From Vagococcus humatus (GTDB lineage: Bacteria; Bacillota; Bacilli; Lactobacillales; Vagococcaceae): a stretch of DNA of 64,000 nucleotides. The stretch spans positions 496,001-560,000 of the forward strand of contig NZ_PXZH01000001.1 of NCBI RefSeq assembly GCF_003950325.1. Reading direction: 5' to 3'. Both the position numbers and the translations under genes were made by a program. Positions 36,818 to 47,240 of this stretch are shown one piece after another; position 1 is the stretch's first letter, and the number at the start of each line of letters is the position of its first letter. The notes under the pieces are model-generated. The model was not told the DNA's origin. It was given only the letters and a program-made list of their open reading frames with translations, and did no database searches.

Positions 36818-38248
36818 CTATTTTTTCTTTTTACGCATTTTTTTCTTTTTAATTTTCTTTTGTTTACGCATCATTTGATTCATAGCCATTTTACCCATTT
36901 TGCCTTGAATCCCTGAGCCAAACATTTGATCCATTCCTTTAGGCATTTTGCCCTTAGTCATTTGTTGCATCATTTTACGTGACTCGTTAAACTGCTTAAT
37001 CATCCGGTTCACTTCTACCACACTGTTACCAGAACCGGCAGCAATTCTTCTTCGGCGACTAGGACTTAATAAATCAGGATTTTCCCGTTCGGCTGGTGTC
37101 ATAGAATAAATAATTGCTTTTTTACGCTCAACATCTTTAGGATCGATTTGCAGTTGATCTAACCCAGGTACATTGTTCATACCAGGAATCATTTTGATTA
37201 AGTCTTCTAAAGGCCCCATTCCCATGACTTGATCTAATTGTTCGATAAAATCATTAAAGTCAAAGGTGTTTTCCTTCATTTTAGTTGCTAATTCTTCAGC
37301 TTTTTTCTCATCGTAATCTTTTTGAGCTTTTTCAACTAAAGTTAAAATGTCCCCCATTCCTAAGATTCGATTAGCCATTCGGTCTGGGTGGAATACTTCA
37401 ATATCTGTTAATTTTTCACCGGTTCCGACAAATTTAATTGGTTTGCCTGTGACTGCTCGAATAGATAAAGCAGCTCCCCCACGTGTATCTCCGTCTAATT
37501 TCGTTACCACTACCCCAGTGATATCTAACTGTTTATTGAAGCTGTCTGCTACGTTAACAGCATCTTGCCCTGTCATTGCATCTACTACTAATAAAATATC
37601 ATTTGGTTGGGCTAATGCTTTAATTTGTGATAGTTCATCCATTAACACTTCATCTACGTGTAGACGACCGGCTGTATCGATAAAGACATAGTCATTTTTA
37701 TTTTGATAAGCCTGTTCTAACCCTTGACGGACAATTTCTACTGGACTAACTTCTGTTCCCATATCAAATACTGGTACATCTAATTGCTGTCCAATCACTT
37801 TTAACTGTTCAATCGCAGCTGGACGGTACACGTCTCCAGCAATCATTAACGGTCTAGCTTTTTCGTTTTCTTTTAAAAAGTTGGCTAATTTTCCGGCAAA
37901 GGTTGTTTTACCTGCCCCTTGTAGCCCAACCATCATCACAATCGTTGGGATTTTAGGTGATTTATTTAGGGGAACTGCTTCTTCCCCTAATGTGGCAGTT
38001 AACTCTTCGTTAACAATTTTAATGATTTGTTGATCTGGGGTTAAACTTTCTAGTACTTCTTCCCCAACTGCTCGTTCACTGACTCGTTTTGTAAAGTCTT
38101 TTACAACTTTAAAGTTAACGTCGGCTTCAAGTAAGGCTAGACGAATCTCTCTCATCATTTCCCGAACGTCAGCTTCTGTTACTTTACCCTTTTTTTTCAA
38201 CCCTTTAAAGGCTTGTTGCAAGCGATCTGTTAAGCTTTCAAATGCCAT
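36818..38248 (-). CDS. ffh: signal recognition particle protein Ffh (SRP54)
   Basis: GTPase and RNA-binding protein of the SRP, which targets ribosomes making membrane proteins. The 476-aa product has the NG domain with P-loop GLQGAGKTTFAGKLA (about 108-122), DTAGR and TKLDGDTRGG, then the methionine-rich M domain (MMQQMTKGKMPKGMDQM) that binds 4.5S RNA and signal sequences. The C terminus is a very lysine-rich tail (KKIKKKKMRKKKK). It is 12 bases after ylxM, the usual operon. Confidence 0.97.
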   Translation of the reverse strand: MAFESLTDRLQQAFKGLKKKGKVTEADVREMMREIRLALLEADVNFKVVKDFTKRVSERAVGEEVLESLTPDQQIIKIVNEELTATLGEEAVPLNKSPKIPTIVMMVGLQGAGKTTFAGKLANFLKENEKARPLMIAGDVYRPAAIEQLKVIGQQLDVPVFDMGTEVSPVEIVRQGLEQAYQNKNDYVFIDTAGRLHVDEVLMDELSQIKALAQPNDILLVVDAMTGQDAVNVADSFNKQLDITGVVVTKLDGDTRGGAALSIRAVTGKPIKFVGTGEKLTDIEVFHPDRMANRILGMGDILTLVEKAQKDYDEKKAEELATKMKENTFDFNDFIEQLDQVMGMGPLEDLIKMIPGMNNVPGLDQLQIDPKDVERKKAIIYSMTPAERENPDLLSPSRRRRIAAGSGNSVVEVNRMIKQFNESRKMMQQMTKGKMPKGMDQMFGSGIQGKMGKMAMNQMMRKQKKIKKKKMRKKKK

Positions 38249-38260
38249 TTATTTCGACTC

Positions 38261-38599
38261 CTATTCTTCTATCTCTTGTATCGCATCCAGTAGAGGAGGT
38301 AGACGATCTTCTTCTGGATAGTCTTCTTTGAGAATCTTTGTTATTTGGTCAATCACTTCTGAACGAACCACGTAATTAGAATAAAGATGTAACTTTCGTT
38401 CATAATCTTCCAATATTTTTTCTGTTCGTTTGATGTTGTCATAGACAGCTTGGCGACTTACCCCGTATTCCTCTGCAATTTCTCCTAATGAAAAATCATC
38501 GGCATAATACAGTTCGATGTAATTCATTTGTTTTTCTGTTAAGAGGGTGGCATAAAAATCAAACAGAGCGTTCATTCGGTTTGTTTTAGCTATTTCCAT
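38261..38599 (-). CDS. ylxM: YlxM family DNA-binding/SRP accessory protein
   Basis: 112-aa protein with a sigma-70 region 4-like helix-turn-helix ([41 protein letters not shown], split between two helices). In streptococci YlxM modulates the SRP GTPase complex. ATG 38599 is preferred over a GTG nine bases earlier, which overlaps the GAGGTGA ribosome binding site. It is always found just before ffh, as here. Confidence 0.93.
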   Translation of the reverse strand: MEIAKTNRMNALFDFYATLLTEKQMNYIELYYADDFSLGEIAEEYGVSRQAVYDNIKRTEKILEDYERKLHLYSNYVVRSEVIDQITKILKEDYPEEDRLPPLLDAIQEIEE

Positions 38600-38647
38600 T
38601 TTGGTCACCTCACTTCATCCATTAATAGAGTACCGATTTATCACTCA

Positions 38648-39160
38648 TTAGTCAACGTTTCTTTCTATAAAATCTGTGTTTTCTTCTGGATGATTCGCTA
38701 ACCATTGCGCAATTTCTTCTATCTCATTTTCTGAAAAAACAGTCAGACCTTGTTGAATAAAATAAGCAGTAGCAACTCCTACTCCTGTTTTTTTATAACC
38801 AGAGAAACTCCCATCGTAAATATAATGACTGCCACAAGAAGGACTGTTCTCTTTTAAAATAAGCAGGTGAATATTTGCTTGCTTCAGACGTTTATAAGCT
38901 TTTTTGGCTCCTAGTTGATAAGCTTCAGTCAAATTTTTCCCTTGAGCTGATATTACTTTAGCTTGACCTTGCCATACGTTAAAGCCGTCTCCTCCTTTAA
39001 TTTCTCCAGGTTCTCTTGGTATCGGTAGACCTCCTTCGACTTCCGGACAAATACTTAACCAAGCAGTATTTTCTAACAAAGTTAAAAGAGCAGGTTGTTC
39101 TTGATGACCCCCGTCATACCGACACTTTTTGCCTAATAAACAGCCGCTAATGCCAATCAT
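38648..39160 (-). CDS. DUF523 family protein (TudS-like)
   Basis: 170-aa protein. The family includes TudS thiouracil desulfidase, an enzyme with a [4Fe-4S] cluster held by three cysteines. Candidate ligands are visible: C7 (ISGCLLG), C38 (SICPE) and C109 (SPSCGS); C13 in KKCRYDGG is also conserved. Predicted role: removing sulfur from a thiolated nucleobase or related compound; the true substrate here is unknown. It lies between asnS (terminator before it) and ylxM, on the same strand. Confidence 0.85.
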   Translation of the reverse strand: MIGISGCLLGKKCRYDGGHQEQPALLTLLENTAWLSICPEVEGGLPIPREPGEIKGGDGFNVWQGQAKVISAQGKNLTEAYQLGAKKAYKRLKQANIHLLILKENSPSCGSHYIYDGSFSGYKKTGVGVATAYFIQQGLTVFSENEIEEIAQWLANHPEENTDFIERNVD

Positions 39161-39176
39161 AGTTTTCCCTCCTTCT

Positions 39177-39213
39177 AAAAAAAGTGTTGATGGCTAAGCA
39201 TCAACACTTTTTA
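39177..39213 (-). terminator. terminator after asnS
   Basis: AAAAAGTGTTGATG / CATCAACACTTTTT arms, 6-7-base loop, T run on the minus strand. Confidence 0.88.
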
Positions 39214-39231
39214 GGTCATGTTAAAACATGT

Positions 39232-40530
39232 CTATGGATAAATACGGTGTAATAAACGAGGGAATGGAGCAGCTTCACGAACATGTTCAATACCACAAAT
39301 CCATGTAACGGTTCTTTCTAAACCTAGTCCAAAGCCTGAGTGAGGCACTGAACCGTATTTTTGAAGATCTAAATACCAAGCATAGTCTTCTTCTTTTAAG
39401 TTATCTTTATGTAACTCTTCTAAAATATAGTCATAATCTACTGCCCGTTCACTACCACCAATAATTTCGCCGTAGCCTTCTGGAGCGATTAAATCTGCTC
39501 TAATCACTACATCATCACGATCTGGATGTGGTTTCATGTAGAATGGACTCATTGATTTTGGATAATTTAAAATGAAAACAGGTTTACTATAATGGTTAGC
39601 AATGAATGTTTCGTGTGGTGAACCAAAATCGTCTCCCCATTTAATATCTTCAAAGCCATTTTCTTGTAGTAATGTCACTGCATCATCATAAGAGATACGA
39701 GGATAAGGTAATTGAGTATAAGTTTTTAATACCTCTTTATCCCGCTCTAACACGTCTAAAGCATAGTCACAGTTATCTAACACGCTTTGAACCATGAATG
39801 CCACATACTGTTCTTGAATTTCTAAACTTTCATCTTGATGAACAAAAGCCATCTCAGGTTCCATCATCCAAAATTCAGTTAAATGACGACGTGTTTTAGA
39901 TTTTTCAGCTCGGAAAGTTGGCCCAAATGAGAAAACTTTGCCAAAAGCCATAGCAGCTGCTTCTAAATAAAGTTGTCCAGTTTGAGATAAGTAAGCTTCT
40001 TGACCAAAGTAATCCGTATGGAATAATTCAGTTGTCCCTTCTGGAGCACTACTTGTTAAAATAGGTGGATCTATTTTAATGAAACCATGGTCATTAAAGA
40101 AAGCATAAGTTGCTCTAATTAATTCGTTACGTACTTGCATAATCGCATGTTGTTTTCTAGAACGTAACCATAAATGACGATGATCCATTAAAAAATCTGT
40201 TCCATGCTCTTTTGGTGTAATAGGATAGTCGTGGCTTTCTCCAATCACTTCAATATTTTGAATGCCAATTTCATACCCAAATTGTGACCGAGTATCTTCT
40301 CTGATTTCCCCTGTCACCACAAGAGAAGTTTCTTGTGTTAAAGATTTAGCTAATTCGAACACTTCTTCAGGGACTTCGTTTTTAACTACGACTCCTTGAA
40401 AATAAGCTGAACCGTCTCTTAGCTGTAAAAAGGCAATTTTACCACTTGAACGTTTGTTAGCAACCCAACCGCCGATTTGTACGACTTCGCCAACATGATC
40501 TTTTGAATCAATAATTCTAATTCTTTCCAT
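39232..40530 (-). CDS. asnS: asparaginyl-tRNA synthetase
   Basis: Class IIb aminoacyl-tRNA synthetase that charges tRNA-Asn. The 432-aa product has an N-terminal OB-fold anticodon-binding domain (about 1-105: [25 protein letters not shown] split over strands) and the class II catalytic core: motif 2 [21 protein letters not shown] (partial) and motif 3 [13 protein letters not shown] 40530 follows GGAGAGAC; a longer in-frame upstream reading would overlap the ribosome binding site. It ends the dinG-ypmB-aspB-asnS cluster; no T-box precedes it. Confidence 0.96.
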   Translation of the reverse strand: MERIRIIDSKDHVGEVVQIGGWVANKRSSGKIAFLQLRDGSAYFQGVVVKNEVPEEVFELAKSLTQETSLVVTGEIREDTRSQFGYEIGIQNIEVIGESHDYPITPKEHGTDFLMDHRHLWLRSRKQHAIMQVRNELIRATYAFFNDHGFIKIDPPILTSSAPEGTTELFHTDYFGQEAYLSQTGQLYLEAAAMAFGKVFSFGPTFRAEKSKTRRHLTEFWMMEPEMAFVHQDESLEIQEQYVAFMVQSVLDNCDYALDVLERDKEVLKTYTQLPYPRISYDDAVTLLQENGFEDIKWGDDFGSPHETFIANHYSKPVFILNYPKSMSPFYMKPHPDRDDVVIRADLIAPEGYGEIIGGSERAVDYDYILEELHKDNLKEEDYAWYLDLQKYGSVPHSGFGLGLERTVTWICGIEHVREAAPFPRLLHRIYP

Positions 40531-40577
40531 CTGTGTCTCTCCAATCATTCCTATATTCACTTGTACACTAGTTAACC

Positions 40578-41771
40578 TTACACTTTTTTTGACTTTTTCT
40601 CAATAAAATGTTGCATTCTTTTGACTGCTTCTTTTAAAGTTTCTAAGTCTGTGGCATAACTTAACCGAATGTGATCTGGTGCTCCAAATCCTGCCCCTGC
40701 TACCACAGCGACATGTGCTTCTTCGAGTAAGGCGTCAACAAAGCTTTGCGTGTCTGAATAGCCGCAAAGAGCGACTGTTTCTTTAACATCAGGGAATAAA
40801 TAAAAAGCTCCCTCTGGTTTTGTTAGTTTGACTCCAGGCAAGGCTTTGACTAAAGGATAAATAACATTTAGTCTTTCTTCAAAGGCTAGACGCATCTCTT
40901 CTACCTTATCTTGAGGACCTGTCAAGGCTTCTAGTGCAGCATATTGACTGACTGTCGCCGGATTACTTGTTGCTTGTGAAGCGACTGCTCCAATTCCAGC
41001 AATAATCTCTTGATCTCCTAGCACATAGCCAATTCGCCATCCTGTCATCGAATAAGCTTTGGATACTCCGTTAATTAAAAGAATTTGTTTTTTTATCTGC
41101 TCTCCTAGACTAGCTAAAGAGTGGAATACCATTCCATTGTACACTAATTTCCCGTAGATTTCATCGGCAATAATGTAAATATTATGACGAACTGCCCACT
41201 GACCAATGTCTACTAATTCTTCTTTCGTATAAACAGCCCCTGTTGGATTAGAAGGAGACGTTAAAACTAAAGCTTTAGTCTTCTCACTCCTCAACGCTTC
41301 TAACTCTGCTAACGTGACTTTAAACTGATGAGCACTTTTAGGCACTAATTTTTTTGCGACGCCTTCAGCTAGTTTGACCTGTTCCACATAACTAACCCAG
41401 TAAGGAGCAGGTATGATAACCTCATCTTCAGGATCTAATAGGGCTTGAAACAAACTATAAAGCCCAAACTTAGCTCCGTGAGTTACCACTACCTCATCTA
41501 ACTCATAGGCCACACCAATATCTGCTTTGGTTCTATCTAAAATACCTTGTTTTAGCTGCTTCATTCCTGTACTAGCTGTATAGAAACTTGCAACCCCATC
41601 TGTAATTGCTTGAATAGCTGCTTGTTGAATATGTTTCGGGGTATGAAAATCTGGCTCCCCTAAAGTTAAACTAATGACATCAATCCCTTGATCTTTAAGC
41701 TGCTGAGCTTTAGCAGCAGTCGCTAAAGTAGCTGAAGGGGTTAACTGTTGTACTCGTTTAGATACACTCAT
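40578..41771 (-). CDS. aspB: pyridoxal phosphate-dependent aspartate aminotransferase
   Basis: Class I aminotransferase interconverting aspartate and oxaloacetate with glutamate/2-oxoglutarate. The 397-aa product has the [10 protein letters not shown] start motif, [18 protein letters not shown], and the PLP-binding lysine in [16 protein letters not shown] (Schiff-base K at about 240). Substrate preference is inferred from position: it sits before asnS as in B. subtilis, where aspartate feeds asparagine charging. The spacing to asnS is 47 bases. Confidence 0.93.
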   Translation of the reverse strand: MSVSKRVQQLTPSATLATAAKAQQLKDQGIDVISLTLGEPDFHTPKHIQQAAIQAITDGVASFYTASTGMKQLKQGILDRTKADIGVAYELDEVVVTHGAKFGLYSLFQALLDPEDEVIIPAPYWVSYVEQVKLAEGVAKKLVPKSAHQFKVTLAELEALRSEKTKALVLTSPSNPTGAVYTKEELVDIGQWAVRHNIYIIADEIYGKLVYNGMVFHSLASLGEQIKKQILLINGVSKAYSMTGWRIGYVLGDQEIIAGIGAVASQATSNPATVSQYAALEALTGPQDKVEEMRLAFEERLNVIYPLVKALPGVKLTKPEGAFYLFPDVKETVALCGYSDTQSFVDALLEEAHVAVVAGAGFGAPDHIRLSYATDLETLKEAVKRMQHFIEKKSKKV

Positions 41772-41791
41772 CTCTTATCTCCCTTTCCTTC

Positions 41792-42268
41792 TTAAATATT
41801 TTTAATCACATGTCCAATGTCACCTGTTTTAAAATCTAACAAATAATAATTTAAGGTTTTATTTTCGTTTTTAGTCACAACTTCCCAAGTTGGTTGGTCC
41901 TCATAAAGTCCTAAACTGACTTTAATAACCTTATGAGGATGATACTTCTTCTTAACCGCTTGAATCGCTTCGTACTCAGTTAGCCCTTTACTAGAGTCAT
42001 ATACTCGGACTTTTCCTCCTGTTTGAGGAACGATGGCTAATTTAGCCTGACCTGCTTGATTTCGCCCTAAAACCGCAAATGAGGTTTCTTTTCGGGTAAA
42101 CCAATAAAACCGGTCAATCTCACGAATATCTGTCATCTCTTTCACCACTTGAATACTTTCCTCCTGAGCTCTTGCCATCGGACGATTACTGCGAATGAAG
42201 AAAATAACTGAAAATAAAATACTTAAACCTAAAAAAATGGACAACCCTGTTAATACTTTATTTTTCAT
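41792..42268 (-). CDS. ypmB: DUF5590 family protein YpmB
   Basis: 158-aa protein with a single N-terminal membrane segment (about 7-24) and an extracytoplasmic PepSY-like fold (EEAIQVVKEMTD; YWFTRKETSFAVLGRNQAG; GLYEDQPTWEVVTKNENK). It is the conserved YpmB of the dinG-ypmB-aspB-asnS cluster; function unknown. ATG 42268 is used, 13 bases after AAAGGAG; an upstream TTG would be too close to that site. It precedes aspB by 20 bases. Confidence 0.9.
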   Translation of the reverse strand: MKNKVLTGLSIFLGLSILFSVIFFIRSNRPMARAQEESIQVVKEMTDIREIDRFYWFTRKETSFAVLGRNQAGQAKLAIVPQTGGKVRVYDSSKGLTEYEAIQAVKKKYHPHKVIKVSLGLYEDQPTWEVVTKNENKTLNYYLLDFKTGDIGHVIKNI

Positions 42269-42340
42269 AATTAGTGACAAACTCCTTTATTAGATGTTTC
42301 CTATTATATCAGATTTAGCTACTAGATTAGTCCTATTTCA

Positions 42341-45118
42341 CTAGCTTTCTAAAAAAATAATTATTTCTTTCATCATCTCTTTCATTTCCTTCACTTCTAC
42401 TGGGAGCTCTTTAGGTAAAGCATCTAATATCTGAGAAGAGTAATGAGCATCGATTAAGCGGTGATCTAGTACGATCATGACCCCTTTATCCTCTTTCGAA
42501 CGAATTAACCTGCCTAGTCCTTGTCTCATGCGTAAGGTAGCTTTAGGCAAGGCATAGGACTTAAAGGGATTTAGCTGCTGAGAAGCTAAGTAAGCATACT
42601 TTTCCTTAACAAAAGGACGCATAGGGGGTTCAAAAGGCAGACGAGTCACGACTAATATTTCTAGATGACTGCCTGGTAAATCCACCCCTTCCCAATAAGT
42701 ATCTGTACCTAGTAATACACTGGGAGTTTTTTGAGTAAACTCTTTTAATATTCGTTCCTTTGTTCCTGAAATCCCTTGAGCTAATAAGTAACTGCCAGTT
42801 TCTTCAAAAAAGTGAGGAAGATGCTGATAGACTAACTGAATTAGCTGATGAGAGGTAAATAAAACTAATAAAGACTTAGAGCAATGAGTGGCTAGGTCCT
42901 GAATAACCTGTGCCACATATTTTCCGTACTGAGATACTTTTGACACCTCTTCTTTAAAAGCCTCTTTTGGTACGTAAAGTTTTGCTTGTTTTTTATAATC
43001 ATAAGGAGAAGGTAAGATAGTGACTGGTAAATCATCCATTCCTAGTAAATGACCTAATAAATGAGGATCACTTGGCACACTTAAAGTACCGCCTGTATAG
43101 AGAATATGCTGAAACTGTTGATACCAAGTACTTTCCTCTACCTGACTACTAGTCAAATCTGTGTAATGCACACTCCACTGATACTCTTGACCAGATAAAT
43201 AGACCCAGCGAATAATAGAAGCAGGTTGCTCCTGGGTAAAATAGCCTAAAAAGTCTAGTAGCTGAGTCAACTCTTCGGTAAAATCTAGCCAAGCCGTTAA
43301 AGTAACTTGCTCGTTAACTAACCATTTTTCTTTGGTTTGCTGATAGATTTTCCGAATATGACCAAATAAGTCTAACCCTTCTTGTAAAAGTATTTCAATT
43401 TGTCCTAATTCTTTATGTAAATAAGCAGGTGCTTTAAGCATTCTTTCGTTTGTCAGCATAATTTCTTCTTTTTCCTGATAACCATAATCTAAAGTTAAAG
43501 TATCATATACATCACTAGTTAAATCAATCAGTCTTTCTTTTAACTCAGTTAACACTTTTTCTTGTAAAACAATCTGCCCTTGCCAAACCGGATCTTCTTT
43601 TATATCTTCAAAACCGTAGTAAGGCGTTTCATCAGAAAAATGAAGCATCCTTTGAACTAACTGGCTTAACTCTCTTCCGTAGTAATGCCGACTTTGATTT
43701 TTTTCTAAAATATCTGGCAAATGATGGGCTTCATCTATCACTAAATAAGGAGAGCTAGGTAAAATTTTCTCCTGCCGATGACTTTCTTCTGCTAAAAAGG
43801 CATGATTCACAATCAAAACATTAGACTCTTTCATTTGATTTAAAATAGCTAACCAAAAATCATGGTTGTAAAAAGGAGAATGAGGATCTAAGCTTTTCAG
43901 ACCTCTATGCCGAACATGTTTTAAAAACAAGTGATCACTTACCCGTAAATTTAACTCCTCTAAATCCCCTGTTTTTGTTTCTGTTAACCAGACTAACACC
44001 CCCATCTGATACAACTGATACTGCTTTTGTTTCACAGGGTAGCGTAAGGTTTCCATAAACCGAGTCAAATCTAAGTAATGCTGATGACTTTTTAGTAAGG
44101 TTGCTACTAAAGAGCCAGGTCGTAGCTGATTAATCATAGGGACAGTTTTCTTTAAAATTTGCTGTTCTAATAAGACAGACACTGTACTAATAATGACAGG
44201 TTCTTGTTTCGTTGCCAAATAACTTAAAGGAAATAAGTAACCAAATGTCTTACCACTACCAGTAGCTGCCTCTAGGGCCAGATTTTTCTTAGAAGAGGTG
44301 AAAAAACGATACACTTGATCCATCATTTGACTTTGACCCTCTCGGTATTCAAACTGATCTTGATAGACCTCTTGTTTATCTGCCTGACTAATAGGATAGA
44401 CAGCTTCCTGTGTTTCGTAAAACTTCTCTTGCCACTGAATAGACTCTGGTTTCTTTAAGGCAATACCTTTTACAATACACAAGTCTTCTCTTAAAGGAGG
44501 AATATGCTCTCCTTGTTCTTTCACTAATTGTTCTAAATAATCTTGGGTATCCATGGCACACACATCTGCCAGTTCCACAATTTTCTCTAAAGTAGTTAAA
44601 GGCAGTTGTTTAATCTTCTCTTCCATCTCTAAAAACAGCTGAGCCGTAGCTAAGGCATCACTATCTGCTTGGTGAGGTCTTTCATGAGATAGTTGAAACT
44701 GCTGAGCTAAGTCGCTTAGCCGGTAGCTAGGAAGGGTTGGATAAAAAATTTGGGTTAACTCCACTGTATCAATTGCTTTGAGTTGCAACTCAGGGCAACC
44801 ACAGCGTAATAACTCTTGTTTTAAAAACTGATAATCAAAAAACACATTGTGAGCCACAAACGTCGTTCCTTGTAATAACTGATAAATCTCCTTAGCCACT
44901 TCCTCCAGTAAAGGAGCATGGGCTACTTGTTCATTGGTTATATGGGTGAGTTGTTGAATCGTATGAGGAATGTCAATACCAGGATGAATATCTTGAACAT
45001 AGGTATGAATAATTTCTCCTTGCTGAATAAATGCACACCCTATTTGAATAATTCGGTCCCTTTTAGGATTGGTTCCTGTTGTTTCTATATCCACCACTGC
45101 ATATACCGTTTCACTCAC
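42341..45118 (-). CDS. dinG: DinG-family helicase with N-terminal DEDDh exonuclease domain
   Basis: 925-aa fusion. Residues 1-165 are a DnaQ-type 3'-5' exonuclease (VDIETTG, HNVFFDYQFL, HQADSDA: DEDDh set). The rest is an XPD/DinG superfamily 2 helicase with Walker A AATGSGKTFGY and DEAHHLPD. Four iron-sulfur cysteines of the XPD type are not evident. The start is GTG (GGAAGG upstream). It heads the cluster with ypmB, aspB and asnS, behind a TTGCTT-17-TAAGAT promoter. The role is DNA repair or processing, but direct evidence is limited to the family. Confidence 0.93.
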   Translation of the reverse strand: MSETVYAVVDIETTGTNPKRDRIIQIGCAFIQQGEIIHTYVQDIHPGIDIPHTIQQLTHITNEQVAHAPLLEEVAKEIYQLLQGTTFVAHNVFFDYQFLKQELLRCGCPELQLKAIDTVELTQIFYPTLPSYRLSDLAQQFQLSHERPHQADSDALATAQLFLEMEEKIKQLPLTTLEKIVELADVCAMDTQDYLEQLVKEQGEHIPPLREDLCIVKGIALKKPESIQWQEKFYETQEAVYPISQADKQEVYQDQFEYREGQSQMMDQVYRFFTSSKKNLALEAATGSGKTFGYLFPLSYLATKQEPVIISTVSVLLEQQILKKTVPMINQLRPGSLVATLLKSHQHYLDLTRFMETLRYPVKQKQYQLYQMGVLVWLTETKTGDLEELNLRVSDHLFLKHVRHRGLKSLDPHSPFYNHDFWLAILNQMKESNVLIVNHAFLAEESHRQEKILPSSPYLVIDEAHHLPDILEKNQSRHYYGRELSQLVQRMLHFSDETPYYGFEDIKEDPVWQGQIVLQEKVLTELKERLIDLTSDVYDTLTLDYGYQEKEEIMLTNERMLKAPAYLHKELGQIEILLQEGLDLFGHIRKIYQQTKEKWLVNEQVTLTAWLDFTEELTQLLDFLGYFTQEQPASIIRWVYLSGQEYQWSVHYTDLTSSQVEESTWYQQFQHILYTGGTLSVPSDPHLLGHLLGMDDLPVTILPSPYDYKKQAKLYVPKEAFKEEVSKVSQYGKYVAQVIQDLATHCSKSLLVLFTSHQLIQLVYQHLPHFFEETGSYLLAQGISGTKERILKEFTQKTPSVLLGTDTYWEGVDLPGSHLEILVVTRLPFEPPMRPFVKEKYAYLASQQLNPFKSYALPKATLRMRQGLGRLIRSKEDKGVMIVLDHRLIDAHYSSQILDALPKELPVEVKEMKEMMKEIIIFLES

Positions 45119-45191
45119 GTTATCGACCTTCCTTTAAACAAACTCCAGTTATCTCTTAATTTCCTTGTCAGATAACTAGTTATCAAATTTT

Positions 45192-45220
45192 ATCTTATCG
45201 ATTAATAAGACAGAAAGCAA
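45192..45220 (-). promoter_or_regulatory. promoter of dinG operon
   Basis: On the minus strand TTGCTT, 17 bases, TAAGAT, ending about 73 bases before the GTG start of dinG. Confidence 0.65.
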
Positions 45221-45377
45221 ATACTTTTGATTATCTTATCCTAAGTTTTACCCTTTTCTGACAACAAACAAAGAAGGAAAGAATAGCTTCTCTACTTCTT
45301 CTCTTATGTTATTTTCTAAATAAACGCACTTGAATCGCTTGGATAGGTAAAACTTCCTTTGGATAAATAGACTTTTG

Positions 45378-45407
45378 TTACAATTTTTAACACGAATATG
45401 TTATAAT
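45378..45407 (+). promoter_or_regulatory. promoter of universal stress protein gene
   Basis: TTACAA, 18 bases, TATAAT with TG one base before the -10 (extended -10); ends 40 bases before the start codon. From 45221 to 45377 I see only short open frames. Confidence 0.65.
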
Positions 45408-45447
45408 AATAGTAGGATATATAGATTTTTTTAAGGAGGGATCTAGT

Positions 45448-45903
45448 ATGTCAACACTTTATAAAAATATATTAGTACCAAATGATGGGTCAGATAATGC
45501 TTATTTGGCTTTCAAACATGGAATGGATTTAGCTAAATCTTTAGATGCTAAGCTTTGGATTATGCGTGTGGTTGATACTCGAATCGATCCATTTGCTCCT
45601 TATATTGTGGAAGGGGTCTTTGAAGAAGAATTAGAAGATGCCCACCATGATATGGACCAACTAGCAGCCGAAGCCAAAGAATACGGCGTGAAAGAAGTTT
45701 ACCCTATTGTTAGACAAGGGGATCCAAAAGAAATGATTGCGTATAAAATGCCCCAACAAGAAAAAATTGATTTAATTGTAATGGGAGCTACTGGTAAAGG
45801 GATGTTAGATAAACTATTAGTTGGATCAACCACGAGTTACGTGGTGAGACGAGCTAAATGTCAAGTATTAGTTATTCGCGGAAATGCTTCATCAGATGAA
45901 TAA
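45448..45903 (+). CDS. universal stress protein (UspA family)
   Basis: 151-aa cytoplasmic alpha/beta protein of the UspA family. Start-region VPNDGSDNAYLAFKHGMDLAK, and near the end the ATP-binding loop GATGKGMLDKLLVGSTTSYVV (G-x2-G-x9-G-S/T), which suggests an ATP-binding member. Such proteins are induced by starvation, acid or oxidants. Ribosome binding site AAGGAGGG. It is transcribed alone and faces the CLC transporter across a bidirectional terminator. Confidence 0.93.
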   Translation: MSTLYKNILVPNDGSDNAYLAFKHGMDLAKSLDAKLWIMRVVDTRIDPFAPYIVEGVFEEELEDAHHDMDQLAAEAKEYGVKEVYPIVRQGDPKEMIAYKMPQQEKIDLIVMGATGKGMLDKLLVGSTTSYVVRRAKCQVLVIRGNASSDE

Positions 45904-45925
45904 TTCCTTCTTCACTCCTCATATA

Positions 45926-45966
45926 AAAAAGAAGTAGAGCGTTGTTTAGACGCTCTACTTCTTTTT
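45926..45966. terminator. bidirectional terminator between usp and CLC genes
   Basis: AAAAAGAAGTAGAGCG / CGCTCTACTTCTTTTT perfect 16-base arms with a 9-base loop. Confidence 0.9.
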
Positions 45967-45981
45967 ATTGATGTTATTCAG

Positions 45982-47217
45982 CTATCTAAACCGCATTTTA
46001 CCTAATTTTCTATTTTGTCCTCGGTAAATACAGGTATCTCCTGAAACCAAGTAACTAATTAAACAAACATACAACAACGGAATGGCAATTGGCGAACCAA
46101 ATAGTTCAATTCCTAAGATAAAGCAAGTGATAGGCGTGTTAGTTGCCCCAGCAAATACCCCGATAAAACCTAACGTGGTAATTAAACTATGAGGTAAATG
46201 AAATAATTGACTAAGGGAACTTCCTAACGTGGCTCCGATTTCAAATAAAGGTGTCACTTCTCCTCCTTGTAAACCGCCGCCTAATGAAAATGTTGTAAAA
46301 ATAAGTTTCATTAAAAAATCTAAAGGACGCTGGTCTCCTGAAAAAGCATCGCTAACTAAGGGTAAGCTAAGTCCTAAATAGCGAGTGGTTTGAAAAACAA
46401 CCACAAATAAAAGAATAATAGAAGACCCTACAAAAGTTCTAAGTACAGGACGAGTAGGTATGAGTCTTTGGTACATGTGTTTGATCCAAACAATTCCTTG
46501 ACTAAACAACCGGCTAACTAGACCAAATACCACTGCACATAACCCTACTTGAATAATTAACGTCCACGTAAATGAAGGAATAACTGGTACTGGATACACT
46601 GGCTTAGCTACTCCTAAAAACTGGGTGGTATGAGTCGCAACTAAAGCAGTCAAAAAACTTGGAATAAGAGCTTCTGTGCGAATTTTACCTAAAGCTAGTA
46701 CATCCATTGAAAAGAATGTGCCTGCTAAAGGCGTGCCAAAAACTGAACTAAATCCTCCACTTATGCCGCAAATAATTAAAATTTCTTTTTCTTTATCTGT
46801 TAAAGTGATGACTCTTTTGGCTGTTTTACCAACTGCCGCCGCAACGGCTCCCCCCATTTGAACAGCTGTCCCTTCTCGGCCAACTGAACCTCCAAATAAG
46901 TGAGTCAAAATCGTGCCAAACAAAGACAAGGGAATCATCCGTAAATAAATGGCTTCGTTACTTCCGTTAGCACGCTCAATAATTAAATTATTGCCTTTAA
47001 TACTATTAGCTCCGTAAACTTGATACAAATAAGTTAGGACAGCTCCACAAATTGGTAACCCCATAATCAACCAAATATGAGTCGTTCTAATATCCGTCAC
47101 GAAAGTTAGGGCCTGTAAGAAAAATGCCGCTAACCCACCGATACCTAACCCAACTGCTAAACATAATATTCCCCACTTAATTAACGTTTTAACTTGCTGA
47201 AATGGTGAGGTACTCAT
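45982..47217 (-). CDS. CLC-type anion transporter, probably fluoride-exporting (CLC-F-like)
   Basis: 411-aa polytopic protein of the CLC family. Its motifs differ from ordinary chloride channels: GREGT (113-117, with gating Glu115) in place of GREGP, KGNNLI (74-79) in the place of GSGIP, and GGEVTP (318-323) in place of the usual GxFxP. As I recall, GREG(T/V) and the altered selectivity loops mark the fluoride/proton antiporters that protect cells from fluoride. No CBS domain follows. Its 5' leader holds a promoter, a structured element and a terminator. An ordinary chloride transporter cannot be ruled out. Confidence 0.8.
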   Translation of the reverse strand: MSTSPFQQVKTLIKWGILCLAVGLGIGGLAAFFLQALTFVTDIRTTHIWLIMGLPICGAVLTYLYQVYGANSIKGNNLIIERANGSNEAIYLRMIPLSLFGTILTHLFGGSVGREGTAVQMGGAVAAAVGKTAKRVITLTDKEKEILIICGISGGFSSVFGTPLAGTFFSMDVLALGKIRTEALIPSFLTALVATHTTQFLGVAKPVYPVPVIPSFTWTLIIQVGLCAVVFGLVSRLFSQGIVWIKHMYQRLIPTRPVLRTFVGSSIILLFVVVFQTTRYLGLSLPLVSDAFSGDQRPLDFLMKLIFTTFSLGGGLQGGEVTPLFEIGATLGSSLSQLFHLPHSLITTLGFIGVFAGATNTPITCFILGIELFGSPIAIPLLYVCLISYLVSGDTCIYRGQNRKLGKMRFR

Positions 47218-47240
47218 GATGTACTCAATCTCCTTTCACA

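Noticed and set aside
45260-45375. Short minus-strand frame ending KEVLPIQAIQVRLFRK near 45315-45380
   Set aside because: Only about 22 codons after an upstream stop, no start codon or ribosome binding site, and inside the dinG/usp divergent region; could be chance.
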